The notes beneath the pieces were generated by a model. The model did not search any database. It saw nothing but the letters and a program-made list of their open reading frames with translations, and was not told where the DNA came from. A stretch of DNA of 64,000 nt from Halichoerus grypus (taxonomy: Eukaryota > Chordata > Mammalia > Carnivora > Phocidae), in contig NC_135724.1 in the NCBI RefSeq assembly GCF_964656455.1, positions 14,708,919 to 14,772,918 of the forward strand, read 5' to 3'. The position numbers were made by a program, and so were the translations under genes. Positions 44,600 to 54,822 of this stretch are shown piece after piece (position 1 is the stretch's first letter; each line of letters starts with the position of its first letter).

Positions 44600-45390
44600 C
44601 TTTTGTTTGAATCCAAACCCCACATTACAATTTTTATAGAACACTTCCAGGTCCCAGGAACTATTTGTGTTTTATGATTTGTTTTCAGTAAAATTATTAT
44701 TTATTAGAAATTAGGCTTTTATATTATTAAATGTCAGGCCCAGCTTTTCTATGGGACTAGTAGAATGGGTGAATGTGATTTATAGAACTCCCAGCTAATT
44801 TGGAACTTACTTTCTTTCTGAAAAAGAACTAGTTCCTACTTTATTTTTTTTTTTGTATGGCTTTATGTGAATTCCACAACTTGGTTATAAATTTTGACTC
44901 CTTGACATTTGAAAAAATGTTTGCCTTCTTCCCCACAAGAATGTTTTTAGAAGTAAAGTTTATTAAGTGGTATAGTTATGCTTTAAATACAATTGGCTAC
45001 TGATTTGTTTTTAGGAGATATGGTATGTAATACTAACATAATAAAAATTTTTAGGTATTATCTGGTTTTTAGATACAATACTGTCAACATAAAACATAAA
45101 GTCATTTCTAGGATTTTTTACTATGTCTACACGTATTTAAATTTTTAATTATTTAAAAAAAGTATATATATTACATCTATGTTTATAATTTCTAGAATTC
45201 TCTATTTAACCCTAAAATGTATGTGGCTTTATGTACATTTATCAGTTGTATCACCCCTCACTAAAACAGCATTTTTTTTTTCCTAATAGTCCACATTTAT
45301 CAATTATCTAAAATATTTCAGGCATCAACATATAGCAAATACACCAGATTTCTTAACAAACAAAACTTGACATTAAATAAAAAAGATAAA
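44600..45390. other. Unassigned AT-rich stretch
   Basis: No gene is recognised. AGAACACTTCCAGGTCCCAG near 44640 hints at another antisense MIR end. A 28-bp run at 44595-44622 is identical to 43155-43182. Confidence 0.35.
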
Positions 45391-45596
45391 GTGAGCACGA
45401 TCAATAGAATAATGGCTCCCCCAAAGGCATCCACGTCTTTATCCCTAGAACTTGTGAAAATGTTACTTTATACGGCAAAGAGGGCATTAAAGAAGCAGGT
45501 GGAGTGAAGGCTGTTAATTAGCTGACCTTAAAATGAGGAGATTGTCCTGGATTATCCAAGTGGACCCAATGTAATCACAAGGGTCCTGTTATGGGT

Positions 45597-45998
45597 TGAA
45601 TTGAATACCCCCACCCCATTTATATGTTGAAGTCCTAACTCCCATATCTCAAAATGTGACCTTATTTGGAAATAGGACCTTTGCAGAGGTAATCGGGTTA
45701 AAATAAGTGTGTTAAAATGGGGCCTAATCGAATATGACTGTGTCCTTATAAGAAGAGGAAATTTGTGGACACAGACAGGTATAGAGGGAAGACCATGTGA
45801 AGACACAGGGAGATGTTGTTTCCTAGCCAAAGAGAGGGGCTTGAAGCAGCTCTTTCCCTCACAGCCCTCAGAAGGAAGAAACTCTGCCAATACCTTATCT
45901 CAGACATCCAGCCTCCAGGACTGTGAGACAGTACATTTCTGTTGGTTAAGCCACCAGTCTGTGGTACTTTGTTGCAGCGGCCCTAGTGAACTAAAGCA
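45597..45998 (+). mobile_element. Solo MaLR-like LTR inserted in an older LTR
   Basis: A 402-bp element starts TG (TGTTATGGGTTGAATTGAAT) and ends CA (CTAGTGAACTAAAGCA), with perfect 5-bp duplications GGTCC at 45592-45596 and 45999-46003. Inside are ATATGACTGTGTCCTTATAA and CCAGCCTCCAGGACTGTGAG. The same type as 18892-19347. No internal sequence adjoins it. The frames on both strands over this region (99 and 112 codons) are therefore chance. Confidence 0.9.
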
Positions 45999-46227
45999 GG
46001 TCCTTTAAATGTGGAAAAGGGAGGCAGAAGAGTCACAGAGTGGAAGTGTGAACAAGACGTGACCTTCACGGCTGACCTTGAAGATGGAAGGGGCTGGGAG
46101 CCAAGAATGAAGGCAGCTTCCAGAAGCTGGAAAAGGCAAGGAAACAGTTTCTCCTATAGAACCTCCAGTAAGGAATGAATACAGCTCTGCTGACACCTTG
46201 ACTTTGGGCCAGGGAGACCCATTTTGG

Positions 46228-46327
46228 TTTGTTTGCTTGTTTGTTTTTTAAAGATTATATTTTTAAGTAATCTCTGCACCTGACATGGGGCTCAAACTTA
46301 CAACTCCGAGATCAAGAGTCACATGGT
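46228..46327 (-). mobile_element. Head-truncated CAN SINE, antisense
   Basis: TTTTTTAAAGATTATATTTT, TAAGTAATCTCTGCACCTGA, CATGGGGCTCAAACTTACAA, CTCCGAGATCAAGAGTCACA. This is the tail half of a different CAN subtype, cut before the GCGCCCC head. It is nevertheless bracketed by a perfect 14-bp duplication GAGACCCATTTTGG (46214-46227 and 46328-46341), so truncation happened at insertion. Confidence 0.93.
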
Positions 46328-46399
46328 GAGACCCATTTTGGACTTCTGAACTCCAGACCTATAAGATAATAAATGTGCATTGTTTTAAGCCCCTAAGTA

Positions 46400-46738
46400 C
46401 AGTTGACCCTTGAACAACATAGGTTTGAGCTGTATGGGTCCATTTATATGTGGATTTTTTGGGGTAAATACAGTGTTGTACTATAGATGTATTTCTCTGC
46501 CTTACGATTTTTCTTAGCATTTTCCTTTGTCTAGATCACTTTATTGTAGGAATACAGCATATGATACATATAACATACAAAATATGTATTATTTGACTGT
46601 TTATGTTAGTCAGTAAGGCATCTGGTCAGCAGTAGGCAGTTAGTAGTTAAATTTTTGGGGGGGTCAGAAGTTATTTATGGATTTTTGACTGTGCGGGGGT
46701 TGGTGTCCCCCGCCCCCACATTGTTCAAGGGTCAACTG
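46400..46738. mobile_element. Tigger-type (TcMar) DNA transposon
   Basis: The left end CAGTTGACCCTTGAACAACA and right end TTGTTCAAGGGTCAACTG are near-perfect inverted repeats of about 18 bp. TA target duplications lie outside (46398-46399 and 46739-46740). Inside are GGGTCCATTTATATGTGG, ATTTGACTGTTTATG and the palindromic GGTTGGTGTCCCCCGCCCCC. At 339 bp it is a non-autonomous remnant with no transposase. Confidence 0.95.
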
Positions 46739-46789
46739 TAGTAATTTGTTACAGCAGCTATAGAAGCCCTACACAGTGAGTTTAATTTC

Positions 46790-47630
46790 TCTTAGGTATG
46801 AAATCTGATTTCCTTAGGATTCTGCTTGGCTTTCTTTTGTTCTGGTTTTCTCTCTTGTGGGTTCAAAGCTTTTGGGCTCATTTTTTCCCTGTCTGCTATT
46901 TTAGAGGACATGTAAAACATTTTTAAAGGAACTTGTCATGCTTTTCTTCTCCATTTCTTAAGAATTGCAAACTCTTTTAGGATATTCCCTTGCTCTACAT
47001 AACAGGAAATGTTTAAAAACTTGTACCTTTTCTAAAAAGGCTGGAGAAGCCCTTTATAGTAAGACATACAATAGACCCATTTTTTTATTCTTCTCCTCTT
47101 CTCTGAAATTACTTTACAATCCTGGATGTACCTCTTAAGTCACACCACAGATGGCCATTGGTATACTAAGAATTAGGAATTGACTTTATTGTTTGAGTCC
47201 TAATATATTCATTTTGTATCCCCACAAGTCTCCTCTGTAATGCCACAGTTTTTCACAGTAATTTAGCATTATGTAAAGTAACATCTAATAGATAATCTTG
47301 AGGTAAAATACAACTATGCAAGAAGAGATTTTTTTTTACACACTCTGCTTTGTTTCACTGTTGGAAATGAAATTAGAAAAAGGAATTATGAAAAATTGTG
47401 TGTGTGTGTGTGTGTGTGTGTGTAGCAACATTATAAATCTCCAAGTAACATTCAGATTTGTCTAGAATGAGCTGTATAACAAACGCTTTAAAATTATAAT
47501 TAAGGCATGCCTAAATCAGAGATACTGGTTACTCACTATAGACTAATTTCACATTAAAAATTAAGAAATACAAATCCCATTATTTTTATAACTTATACCA
47601 GCTGCTGTTCTTTTGGCTTTATAACTTATA
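46790..47630. other. Unassigned stretch, contains (TG)n
   Basis: No repeat family except the (TG)n at 47397-47423. Near the right end TATAACTTATACCAG occurs twice (47587-47601 and 47620-47634), just before the duplicated block. Confidence 0.35.
47397..47423. repeat. (TG)n microsatellite
   Basis: About thirteen uninterrupted TG units. Confidence 0.95.
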
Positions 47631-47633
47631 CCA

Positions 47634-47750
47634 GAAGATGAGCTTTACTACTAGTACTTTCTTTTCCTTCTTTCTTTCTGTCTCTCCTTCTCTACCCTTT
47701 TTTTTTTTCCAAACAATATTAAGAATCAGCCAGGGGAGGACTATCTATCT
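47634..47750 (+). repeat. Local duplicate, copy 1
   Basis: Starting GAAGATGAGCTTTACTACTA, then a pyrimidine-rich CTTTCTTTCTGTCTCTCC tract, a T-run, AAACAATATTAAGAATCAGC and GGGGAGGACTATCTATCT. The same series recurs at 49519-49645 with few changes. No transposon family is recognised. Confidence 0.9.
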
Positions 47751-49030
47751 GTACCAAAAACCTGTAATAAAAACTGATTTATTTATGGACATGTCCAGTT
47801 CTTCAGTATATATCTTAGAGAAGTAATGCCACATTCATATTACAAACATTAAATTTTCCAAACGACATAGTGATGTACATTAATAAAGTCTAGGGAAACT
47901 TGAAATGGTCAAAAGAAGGCCATGAGGGGAGGAGAAGCCTTCCTTCTAACTTTAAAACCCATCTTCAGTATTTGCAGTGCTTACCACCAGCACTGACTAC
48001 ACTAATGATGTTGGTTTAGATTCCTTGCTTCATACCAAATGGCAGAATGTGAGTTTGTTTTTCTCTGGCCCCTGACATTTACACAAGAAATGAATAATAT
48101 CTAGGAGAAGAGAATTCAGGAGGCCAGTTTTAGAACCAAATGAAATTTGAGAATTTAGTATTATAGAATAACTGATAAAGATCTCACATTAGCCTATATT
48201 TATGAGTGGTCAGCATGAGGATCAGCTTAGATAATGTAGGGGAAAACCATAAGAGGCTTAAAATGGGCATTGTTACAAGTAGTGTGTTTTTTAGAGTTAT
48301 AAATGTCACAATAAAATTCCAGTATTTCTACCAAAAATTTTATCTAAGGAGTTTTAAATACTTTATTAACATAAATCCTCAAGTTGATTCTGTTTTGTAA
48401 GAAGACTGAAGACCTGTAATGTCTAGTGTGTGGCCCAAAATTGTGTCACACTGAAATACGACTTTCACTATTCTGGTAGCTTACAAGGTTGTAGAATCTG
48501 TGAGTTCCAAGGAAACATTTACCTCCGAAGAGCCTCAATTTTCAGGAATCTGTAAACCTACAAGAGTTTTTAGGTTTGGAAAATATGACATCTCAACTAT
48601 GCAATCACCAGACTCTCTTTCCGAAACATATCAGTTTAAAAACGAGGTGGGAGAGGAAGTTCTGAGTTGTCAGGAGAGAATTCACAAAATTCTTTCATTA
48701 CGACTCACATTTTCACTCACTGGTCCCTTTTTATTCCTGGCTGTCCCTGGAAATCCATTACTATGTCAAGGCACCTGAAAAAAATGTTGTGGTCTGTTTT
48801 GTGTCCCAGCAGATCAGAAGTAGCCAGAACTCTGAACTTTCTGAATTAAAAAACCCACAGAGTCTGGGACCAATTAATATGGAGGCAAACAGTCCTATAG
48901 TCCTGAGTAGGACCTAAGGGAATGTTTTCTAGTCCAGCCCAATAAAGGTTATTCACGATGATGTCTGATTCTTCATTGAAAGAGTCTTTGAAGGCACTGC
49001 AGTCGTCATGGCAAGGGCACTGCTGACTCA
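47751..49030. other. Unassigned stretch, no gene recognised
   Basis: No repeat or exon is recognised. A 92-codon frame at 48500-48778 (+) lies in AT-rich sequence and shows no domain. Confidence 0.35.
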
Positions 49031-49038
49031 TTCCACAA

Positions 49039-49190
49039 CGTTTAGTGATCATCTACTCTGTGCAAAGCAAAGGTGAATGAAACACACTTCCCGTTTGATC
49101 TACTGGGATGGCAGACAGATGTGAAAAGAAGTAATTTGTAGATAGTGTGCTAAATGCCCTGAAAGTGGACACAAAATGCTATGGAGGTAC
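49039..49190 (-). mobile_element. L2 LINE 3' end, antisense
   Basis: GTGATCATCTACTCTGTGCA, GAATGAAACACACTTCCCG and TGCTAAATGCCCTGAAAG follow the antisense L2 order. It is weak. Confidence 0.5.
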
Positions 49191-49518
49191 ATGCATTCCT
49201 TACTTAAGAGAATGGGATTTCTACTCAAATTAAAATAATAAAAATAGTTTAGATGCTTAAAGATAAAAGGTGTACAACGTCAGCTCTAGCTTAGTGACTT
49301 AGAATAACTTATTTCCCAGATATTCCCAAAGCTTTATCATGTTGTTTTGTTTTGTTTTTGTCTAATAGTTAACTAAATTTAAGGAATTGTAATTTACTTA
49401 AGCTAGTGCTAGAGATGGCCACTGTGTGTTGTAGTAGAGATGCACTTGATCTGAGTCACCCCCAACCCCATGTCACTTTGGCACTGCACTGTGTGGTCTC
49501 AACAGCACTGCACTGTAT
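49191..49518. other. Unassigned stretch
   Basis: No repeat recognised. GCACTGCACTGT occurs twice (about 49482 and 49505) just before the second duplicate. Confidence 0.3.
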
Positions 49519-49645
49519 GAAGATGAGCTTTACTACTAGTACTTTCTTTTCCTTCTTTCTTTCTGTCTCTCCCTCTCTACGTTTTTTTTTTTTTTTTTAA
49601 ATTTCAAACAATATAAAGAATCAGCTAGGGGAGGACTATCCATCT
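49519..49645 (+). repeat. Local duplicate, copy 2
   Basis: GAAGATGAGCTTTACTACTA, CTTTCTTTCTGTCTCTCCCT, a longer T-run with AAATTT, AAACAATATAAAGAATCAGC and GGGGAGGACTATCCATCT. It matches 47634-47750 apart from the T-run length and a few substitutions. Confidence 0.9.
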
Positions 49646-49984
49646 CATTTCATTTAGGTCATGAAGTTAGGCACCATCGAAGGCCAATTTTTCCTCTGTA
49701 AGCTACTACCAGCTTTGATGTAATAAAAAGCTGTTACTACCATCCAGTGGGATGAATTCCCTGACTCTTGTTTTAAGTAAGATAAAATAAAATTTTATAG
49801 ACCTCCTTCATAAATCCACAAAGGTCATTATTCTCTCTCTGACATATAGCACGAGCCCAGAAAATAAGCATCACGTTAAGCCACGTGGATATTAAAGATT
49901 TACACTCTTTCAGCCAAAAGAACAAAAACAGTTCAAGTGTATCAAGGCATGGATTCTTAGTTGTTAATTAAAATAATACTAAAT

Positions 49985-50194
49985 GTGGGGTGCTTGGGTG
50001 TCTCAGTCGGTTAAGCGTCCGACTCTTGGTTTCGGCTCAGGTCAAGATCTCATGGTCCTGAGATTGAGCCTTCCATGGAGCTCCATGCTCAGCGCCGTGT
50101 CTGCTTGAGCTTCTCTCTCTCTCCCTCTGCCCCTCCCCCCACTCATGTGCACGTTTTCTCTCTCTCTCTCTCAAATAAATACATCTTAAAGAAA
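49985..50194 (+). mobile_element. CAN SINE, sense, with perfect TSD
   Basis: GGGGTGCTTGGGTGTCTCAG, TCGGTTAAGCGTCCGACTCT, TGGTTTCGGCTCAGGTCAAG, GTGTCTGCTTGAGCTTCTCT, a CT tract and CAAATAAATACATCTTAAAG. A perfect 16-bp duplication TAAAATAATACTAAAT (49969-49984 and 50195-50210) brackets it. Its GTCCGACTCTTGG wording is a different subtype from 19619-19808. Confidence 0.97.
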
Positions 50195-50279
50195 TAAAAT
50201 AATACTAAATACATTAAAGGAATGCTATAGTTTTATTTTCCTGATGTCTCTTATTCATCTTTTCTTGGTCTTAGTTCTT

Positions 50280-50466
50280 TTTTTAAAGATTTTATTTATT
50301 TGAGAGAGAGAGAGTGTATGAGGTGGGCGAAAGGCAGAGGCAGAGGGAGAAGCAGACTCCCTGCTGAGTTGGGAGCCCGGACCCGGGACTCAATTCCAGG
50401 ACCCTGAGATAATGACCTGAGCCGAAGGCAGATGCCCATCTGACTGAGCTACCCAGGCGCCCCTTG
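50280..50466 (-). mobile_element. CAN SINE, antisense
   Basis: TTTTTAAAGATTTTATTTAT, GGCAGAGGCAGAGGGAGAAG, CTCAATTCCAGGACCCTGAG, CTGACTGAGCTACCCAGGCG. Target duplication GGTCTTAGTTCTT at 50267-50279 and 50467-50479. It lies 85 bp from the previous SINE in opposite orientation; the pair could form a hairpin. Confidence 0.95.
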
Positions 50467-50679
50467 GGTCTTAGTTCTTATCCTTGAGGAATACTTCTGC
50501 CTCCCCATAAATTAGCTACAAAGGAAAACATGATATTAGAGCATGCTTGTTACATTGTTGTTTGATGGACGGTGGAGTTCCTTGGTAGGAGAATTTTGGG
50601 GTCCCATAAGAAGTACAGTGCCCAGTAGAGATTCCCACCCAGGGCTTCTGTAAACAGCCTCCTCGATGTGCCCTGCAGC

Positions 50680-50890
50680 CTTGCTCCATCTTCTAGCCAC
50701 TCTTGCTTACTTTCACCCCATATGGCTCTTGGGATATTTTAAGTATGTTCTTTTTTATTTATTTTTTTGTCACTCAAGCTAGATTGTAAACTCCCCAAAG
50801 ACAGGACCAAATATCTTCTTTTTGTTTTCTCCACAATTCAAGCACAGATCCAAGCATGTTAGGGGAGCAGGATAAACACTCGTCAATTAA
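50680..50890 (+). mobile_element. L2 LINE 3' end
   Basis: CTTGCTTACTTTCACCCCAT, TCACTCAAGCTAGATTGTAA, ACTCCCCAAAGACAGGACCA and AGCACAGATCCAAGCATGTT follow the L2 3' end with considerable decay. Confidence 0.65.
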
Positions 50891-51224
50891 TCATAAAGTA
50901 AGTGCATCTGCTCTCTTTCATTTCTGTCCCTTGGATCGTGAAGATGGTAAGAATAAGACAAAACTTCTCCAGGGCATTTAAATCTTCAAAGTCTCTTGTT
51001 TCAAAGGCTTTACCTCCTATGAAGGTTTGTGAACTATGATTTTGCTCTGAACGTACTTCCATCATTGGCTAAAAGCAATGATATTTTTGAGAAACTCTGA
51101 ATAAATATTATATATATATAATATAAATGTGTATATTTGAGCAAAGACTATTCTATGTCACTTTGATTACTTAAAATTCTTGCTTCCCTTCCTCTCATGG
51201 CTCCCTTCCTCCTTTTTTTTTTTT

Positions 51225-51415
51225 TAATCCTCATAATACTAACTGCTAACATGTTTAATTTACTTATTTTGAATGTTTGTCATCTGTCTGTCCCCACTAG
51301 AATGTAAGCTGCAAGAGGGCTGGGATTTTTGCTTGTTTGTATCTTTCACACTAGGCTAGCCCTTGGGGCACAGTAAGTGCTCAGTGAATAAGTGTTGGAT
51401 AAATCAGTGACAGAG
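51225..51415 (+). mobile_element. L2 LINE 3' end
   Basis: TCATCTGTCTGTCCCCACTA, GAATGTAAGCTGCAAGAGGG, GGGGCACAGTAAGTGCTCAG and GAATAAGTGTTGGATAAATC are clear L2 3' end words. It follows the 50680 copy in the same orientation. Confidence 0.85.
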
Positions 51416-51754
51416 GCTGCACTTCCAGGTGGAAAGGGCATTGGGCCAGGAGATGTAGCATCTCTCTTGCCTGACTCTGTTGATAAGTAGCACTTATATT
51501 TTTAGGTCTGTTTTTCCCATCTGTATAATACGAGGGGTGGTATATAAGTTATGGATCCTTAATGTCTCTGCATCATTAAAATCCTCCATAAACAGAAAAG
51601 CATTTTTTGAAAACTACATTGAACCACGCCCTAGAAAAATTTTAAAACATTTCTTCCTAATGTTGGTAGATTTTCTTAAGTTTTCTAAAATTTCCTTCTT
51701 TAAGTGATGGTTTTGAGTTATGGCGGGAGAACAAAATGTCTTTCTTAAAATAAG

Positions 51755-51960
51755 GAGCCACAGGTCAGTCCCAGGTCTACCGCAGACTTGCTGTGTGACC
51801 TTTGGATGATTCACTTAACCTCTCTGGAGATGAATTTCTTCTGTGAAATGGAAATTAATAATTAACAAGGTTACTGTCAAGTGAATGCTACCAAGGGAAT
51901 GTTTGAAAAACAGAAAGCTCTGTGCAACTGTAAATTAATACTGTAATTATTATTATTATA
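51755..51960 (+). repeat. MIR SINE, sense
   Basis: CAGACTTGCTGTGTGACCTT, TTCACTTAACCTCTCTGGAG, TTCTGTGAAATGGAAATTAA and AACAAGGTTACTGTCAAGTG follow the MIR sense order from the core to the 3' end. Confidence 0.8.
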
Positions 51961-51964
51961 GGTC

Positions 51965-53084
51965 TGAGGATAATCTTAGATCTGGGCATCTCAAACCATC
52001 TGTGCTGATAGGCTGGCTGGTTTCATTTTCTAATCTGTTATATTGTGAGGGCGTTTATAAAGCACAATAAAAGTGACTTGATAGAACAATTAAAATTTAA
52101 AATTTATTTTTAGATTTAATAGGAAAAATATTTCTCTGTCAAATTGCTATAAAAGTTTGTTAACACTTTCTCCCAATTTCTGTCCTTTCTGGTTATGGAA
52201 TGCACTAGCTGACATGTAGGTGGCCTCTGATGATTCTTCTAGTTTGATTATATCATCAATGAGTGACTGATCAGAGAGGTGTATTTTTTTAAAAAATTAT
52301 TATTTTCTGTCCTTAGCTCAACAACTGTTAGATTTTCTTTTATGTATATGTCAAGAGGTTAATTGGCTGAAAGAGATGATAAAATTCATAAACAAAAATT
52401 AAGTAAATTGAACTAATAAAAAAGAAAAGCACGGATAGGAACAACAACAACAGAAAAAACACTGCAATCTTCTAGGAAGACAATTTTCCCCCTTGTTTTA
52501 AAATTTCATTCAAGTGTACAGTACTGATAATGTTGGAACCTGTTAAATATGGTGTGAGGGATGTCTTTGAGTGCACGCATTTACCTTCTTCTCCTTAGCT
52601 TCTTCTCCAAGCTTCTGTTACTACCTTGCAGCATGCTGCAAGGGGAAAGGTAACCAGGAAGCAATGGGAAAAGAGTGGAACTTGCTTTTGCAAACTAATC
52701 GAAGTACTTGTAGTCACCACACAGGGCTTGTTAGAGACTTTCAGAGGAAGAAAGAGTCTGCCTGAATAATAAATTAATTGTCCACCTTACTGATATAGTG
52801 CCAAGGACACAGACTGAGATTTATCATGCACACTTGCTGGAAAATTCTGAGGCATAAATTATGGTGGTTTCTACAATTGCTAACACGAGTGTGGCAAATA
52901 TGGTGTGATTTCTGCAAACTGCAGCTGACACATAAGAGAAAGTTTTGAGCGTAGAAAAACATTCATGGCTTTGATGGTATCTTAAGGAAATGGTCTTCCA
53001 CCATTTCTCTCCTTGCATCCAGCCCTGGGGCAAGCAGAATTGGAAAGGTGTCGGATCCTTGTGCCTGGCTGTGCTTTGGCGCTC
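51965..53084. other. Unassigned stretch, no gene recognised
   Basis: AT-rich left, mixed right. No domain in the short frames at 52571-52765 and 52774-53111. Confidence 0.35.
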
Positions 53085-53440
53085 TGCTCCTTCTCCCTGG
53101 AATGTGCCCACCTTAGTTACCAGGTAATATTTATTCTTTCTTCACATGTCATCTCCCTTTTGAGGCCTGACTCAGTGCCACCGGGCAGAGGATGTAGGGC
53201 ACCTGTCTCCACGGTGCTTGACACAACCTCCCTGCTCAGTAAATCTGAGCTCTCCGCTCGCCACAGCCCCTGCCCTGCTTTCCTCCATGGTATACTTACC
53301 ACTGGGGATGGGGGCTCTTGTGCTCTGTTCGAGACTGAGCACTTCCGGGGCATAGATTCTTTCTTTCATTTTGTATTCCCTCCATAAATGTTAGTGAATA
53401 AGGGCTTTCATTCATTCATTCATACATCCATGCTCGTGTT
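53085..53440 (+). mobile_element. L2 LINE, 3' part
   Basis: GCTCCTTCTCCCTGGAATGT, TTCTTCACATGTCATCTCCC, TTTTGAGGCCTGACTCAG, then GGGCATAGATTCTTTCTTTC and ATTCATTCATTCATACATCC at the end. The order is L2 sense, decayed in the middle. The 124-codon frame here (53013-53387) is not a gene. Confidence 0.6.
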
Positions 53441-53544
53441 TGTTTGTTCTTTCCATTCAACAATCTAATGTCTGTTTTCGTCAGTTTTGGAGAACAGGCT
53501 TAATTGTCAAGACCTGAGCCCTATCCCTCCCTTTTGCCCATTAA

Positions 53545-53670
53545 ATAGTGTGGGGTATCTTTTCTCAAAGCGTTGCCTATAGGTTATCTGCATCAAGATC
53601 ACCTGGGGAGCTTGTTAAATAGAGGTTCCCAAGTTCCACCCCCAACCCATCAAACATGGAGTCTTAGTTT
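53545..53670. mobile_element. MER5A-type fragment
   Basis: TTTCTCAAAGCGTTGCCTAT, CATCAAGATCACCTGGGGAG, CTTGTTAAATAGAGGTTCCC match the MER5A left half. The right end is missing or decayed. Confidence 0.7.
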
Positions 53671-53736
53671 AACATTATTTTTACTTCCAGTTAGGTGCCT
53701 GCTCTCACCATTATTCAGTGAAAGTAGAGTGAAGAG

Positions 53737-53920
53737 GGGGCACCTGGGTGGCACAGTCGGTTGAGCATAGGACTCTTGGTTTCAGCTCAGGCTGTGATCC
53801 CAGGGTCATGAGATCGAGACCTATCTTGGGCTCCACACTCAGTGTGGAGTCTGCTTGGATTTCTCTCTCCCTCTCCCTCTGCCCCTCCCCTCTAAGATAA
53901 ATAAATAAATCTTAAAAAAA
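53737..53920 (+). mobile_element. CAN SINE, sense, with perfect TSD
   Basis: GGGGCACCTGGGTGGCACAG, TCGGTTGAGCATAGGACTCT, TGGTTTCAGCTCAGGCTGTG, TGGGCTCCACACTCAGTGTG, and tail GATAAATAAATAAATC. A perfect 16-bp duplication AAAGTAGAGTGAAGAG (53721-53736 and 53921-53936) brackets it. Confidence 0.97.
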
Positions 53921-54360
53921 AAAGTAGAGTGAAGAGAAAAAGTGATGCATTTTCAACAAGCTTTCCAGTGACTCTGGCACACCCTAAAATTTGAACAGCC
54001 CCTCTTTGGGATGTTGCTAATAATTATTCTATAATCTCCTGAAAGAGTTTACCTTGCTTGAGGGATGGCTGCCTTGTCTGTTGTCCCTCTGCACAGGGAC
54101 GGAGCCAGGGCCTGATGTTAAACCCAGGCCATCGACAGGGCAGCCCAGCCCTTACCATGGAGTCAGGGTTGCCAGAGGAATAGCTGTGGTGATAGATGAT
54201 GAGTGATCACCAGGGACTAGGACCCAAGGTTGGAAAGACAAATTTTAGTTCATCTATAGGGCCCAGCCTTCATTTTCACACATGTTTAACTCTCCTGCTC
54301 AGTGTATCCAATTGTTCTTGTCTTTTTAGGAAAAAAATCCAGGATGGGACAATTTGATGA

Positions 54361-54560
54361 TTTTTTTTTTTTTTAAAGATTTTTATTTATTTGAGAGAGA
54401 GAGAATGAGAGAGAGAGAACACATGAGAGGGGATAGGGTCAGAGGGCGAAGCAGACTCCCCGCTGAGCAGGGAGCCTGATGTGGGACTTGATCCTGGGAC
54501 TCCAGGATCATGACCTGAGCCGAAGGCAGTCGCTTAACCAACTGAGCCACCCAGGCGCCC
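54361..54560 (-). mobile_element. CAN SINE, antisense
   Basis: Long T-run, AAAGATTTTTATTTATTTGA, AGCAGACTCCCCGCTGAGCA, GGGACTCCAGGATCATGACC, CTTAACCAACTGAGCCACCC, AGGCGCCC. TGATGATTTTTT occurs on both sides (54355 onward and 54561 onward) and is the likely target duplication. Same subtype as 61852-62032. Confidence 0.95.
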
Positions 54561-54784
54561 TGATGATTTTTTTTTTTTTTAATATACCATGCCTCGGGCT
54601 TCTCAAGAAGAACATAGTTTTAGCACTGTTTTTACTTTTACTTTACCCAGATAATCCGTGCTCCCCACCCTTATTCAGTGAAGCTAGAGTGAAAAGAAAA
54701 ATGAGTTCTTAGAAGATTGGTCATGAAAAGGTTCTCATTTATGCCCATGAGGGAAAGGGAAAAAGATTTCTAAGCTTGGTGCAT

Positions 54785-54822
54785 TTTTTCTTTCTTTCTT
54801 TTTCTTTCTTTTTCTTTTTTCT
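54785..54822. repeat. (CTTT)n-like pyrimidine tract
   Basis: TTTTTTCTTTCTTTCTTTTT and a similar second half; a pure pyrimidine run of about 38 bases. Confidence 0.9.

Larger units (their letters stand above)
45396..46775 (+). mobile_element. Old MaLR/ERVL-like LTR with three later insertions
   Basis: GATCAATAGAATAATGGCTC at the left and TTACAGCAGCTATAGAAGCC with ACACA at the right are its two ends. Perfect 5-bp duplications GTGAG lie at 45391-45395 and 46776-46780. Between are CCCAATGTAATCACAAGGGT, GAAGCTGGAAAAGGCAAGG and AAGATAATAAATGTGCATTG. Without the three insertions and their extra target copies it is about 518 bp. No internal retroviral gene is present, so it is a solo LTR. Confidence 0.8.

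Noticed and set aside
45552..46008. Frames of 99 and 112 codons on opposite strands
   Set aside because: Both lie within the 402-bp LTR and its flanks; no retroviral gene is present.
53013..53387. 124-codon plus-strand frame
   Set aside because: It overlaps a decayed L2 3' part and opposing frames; no domain.
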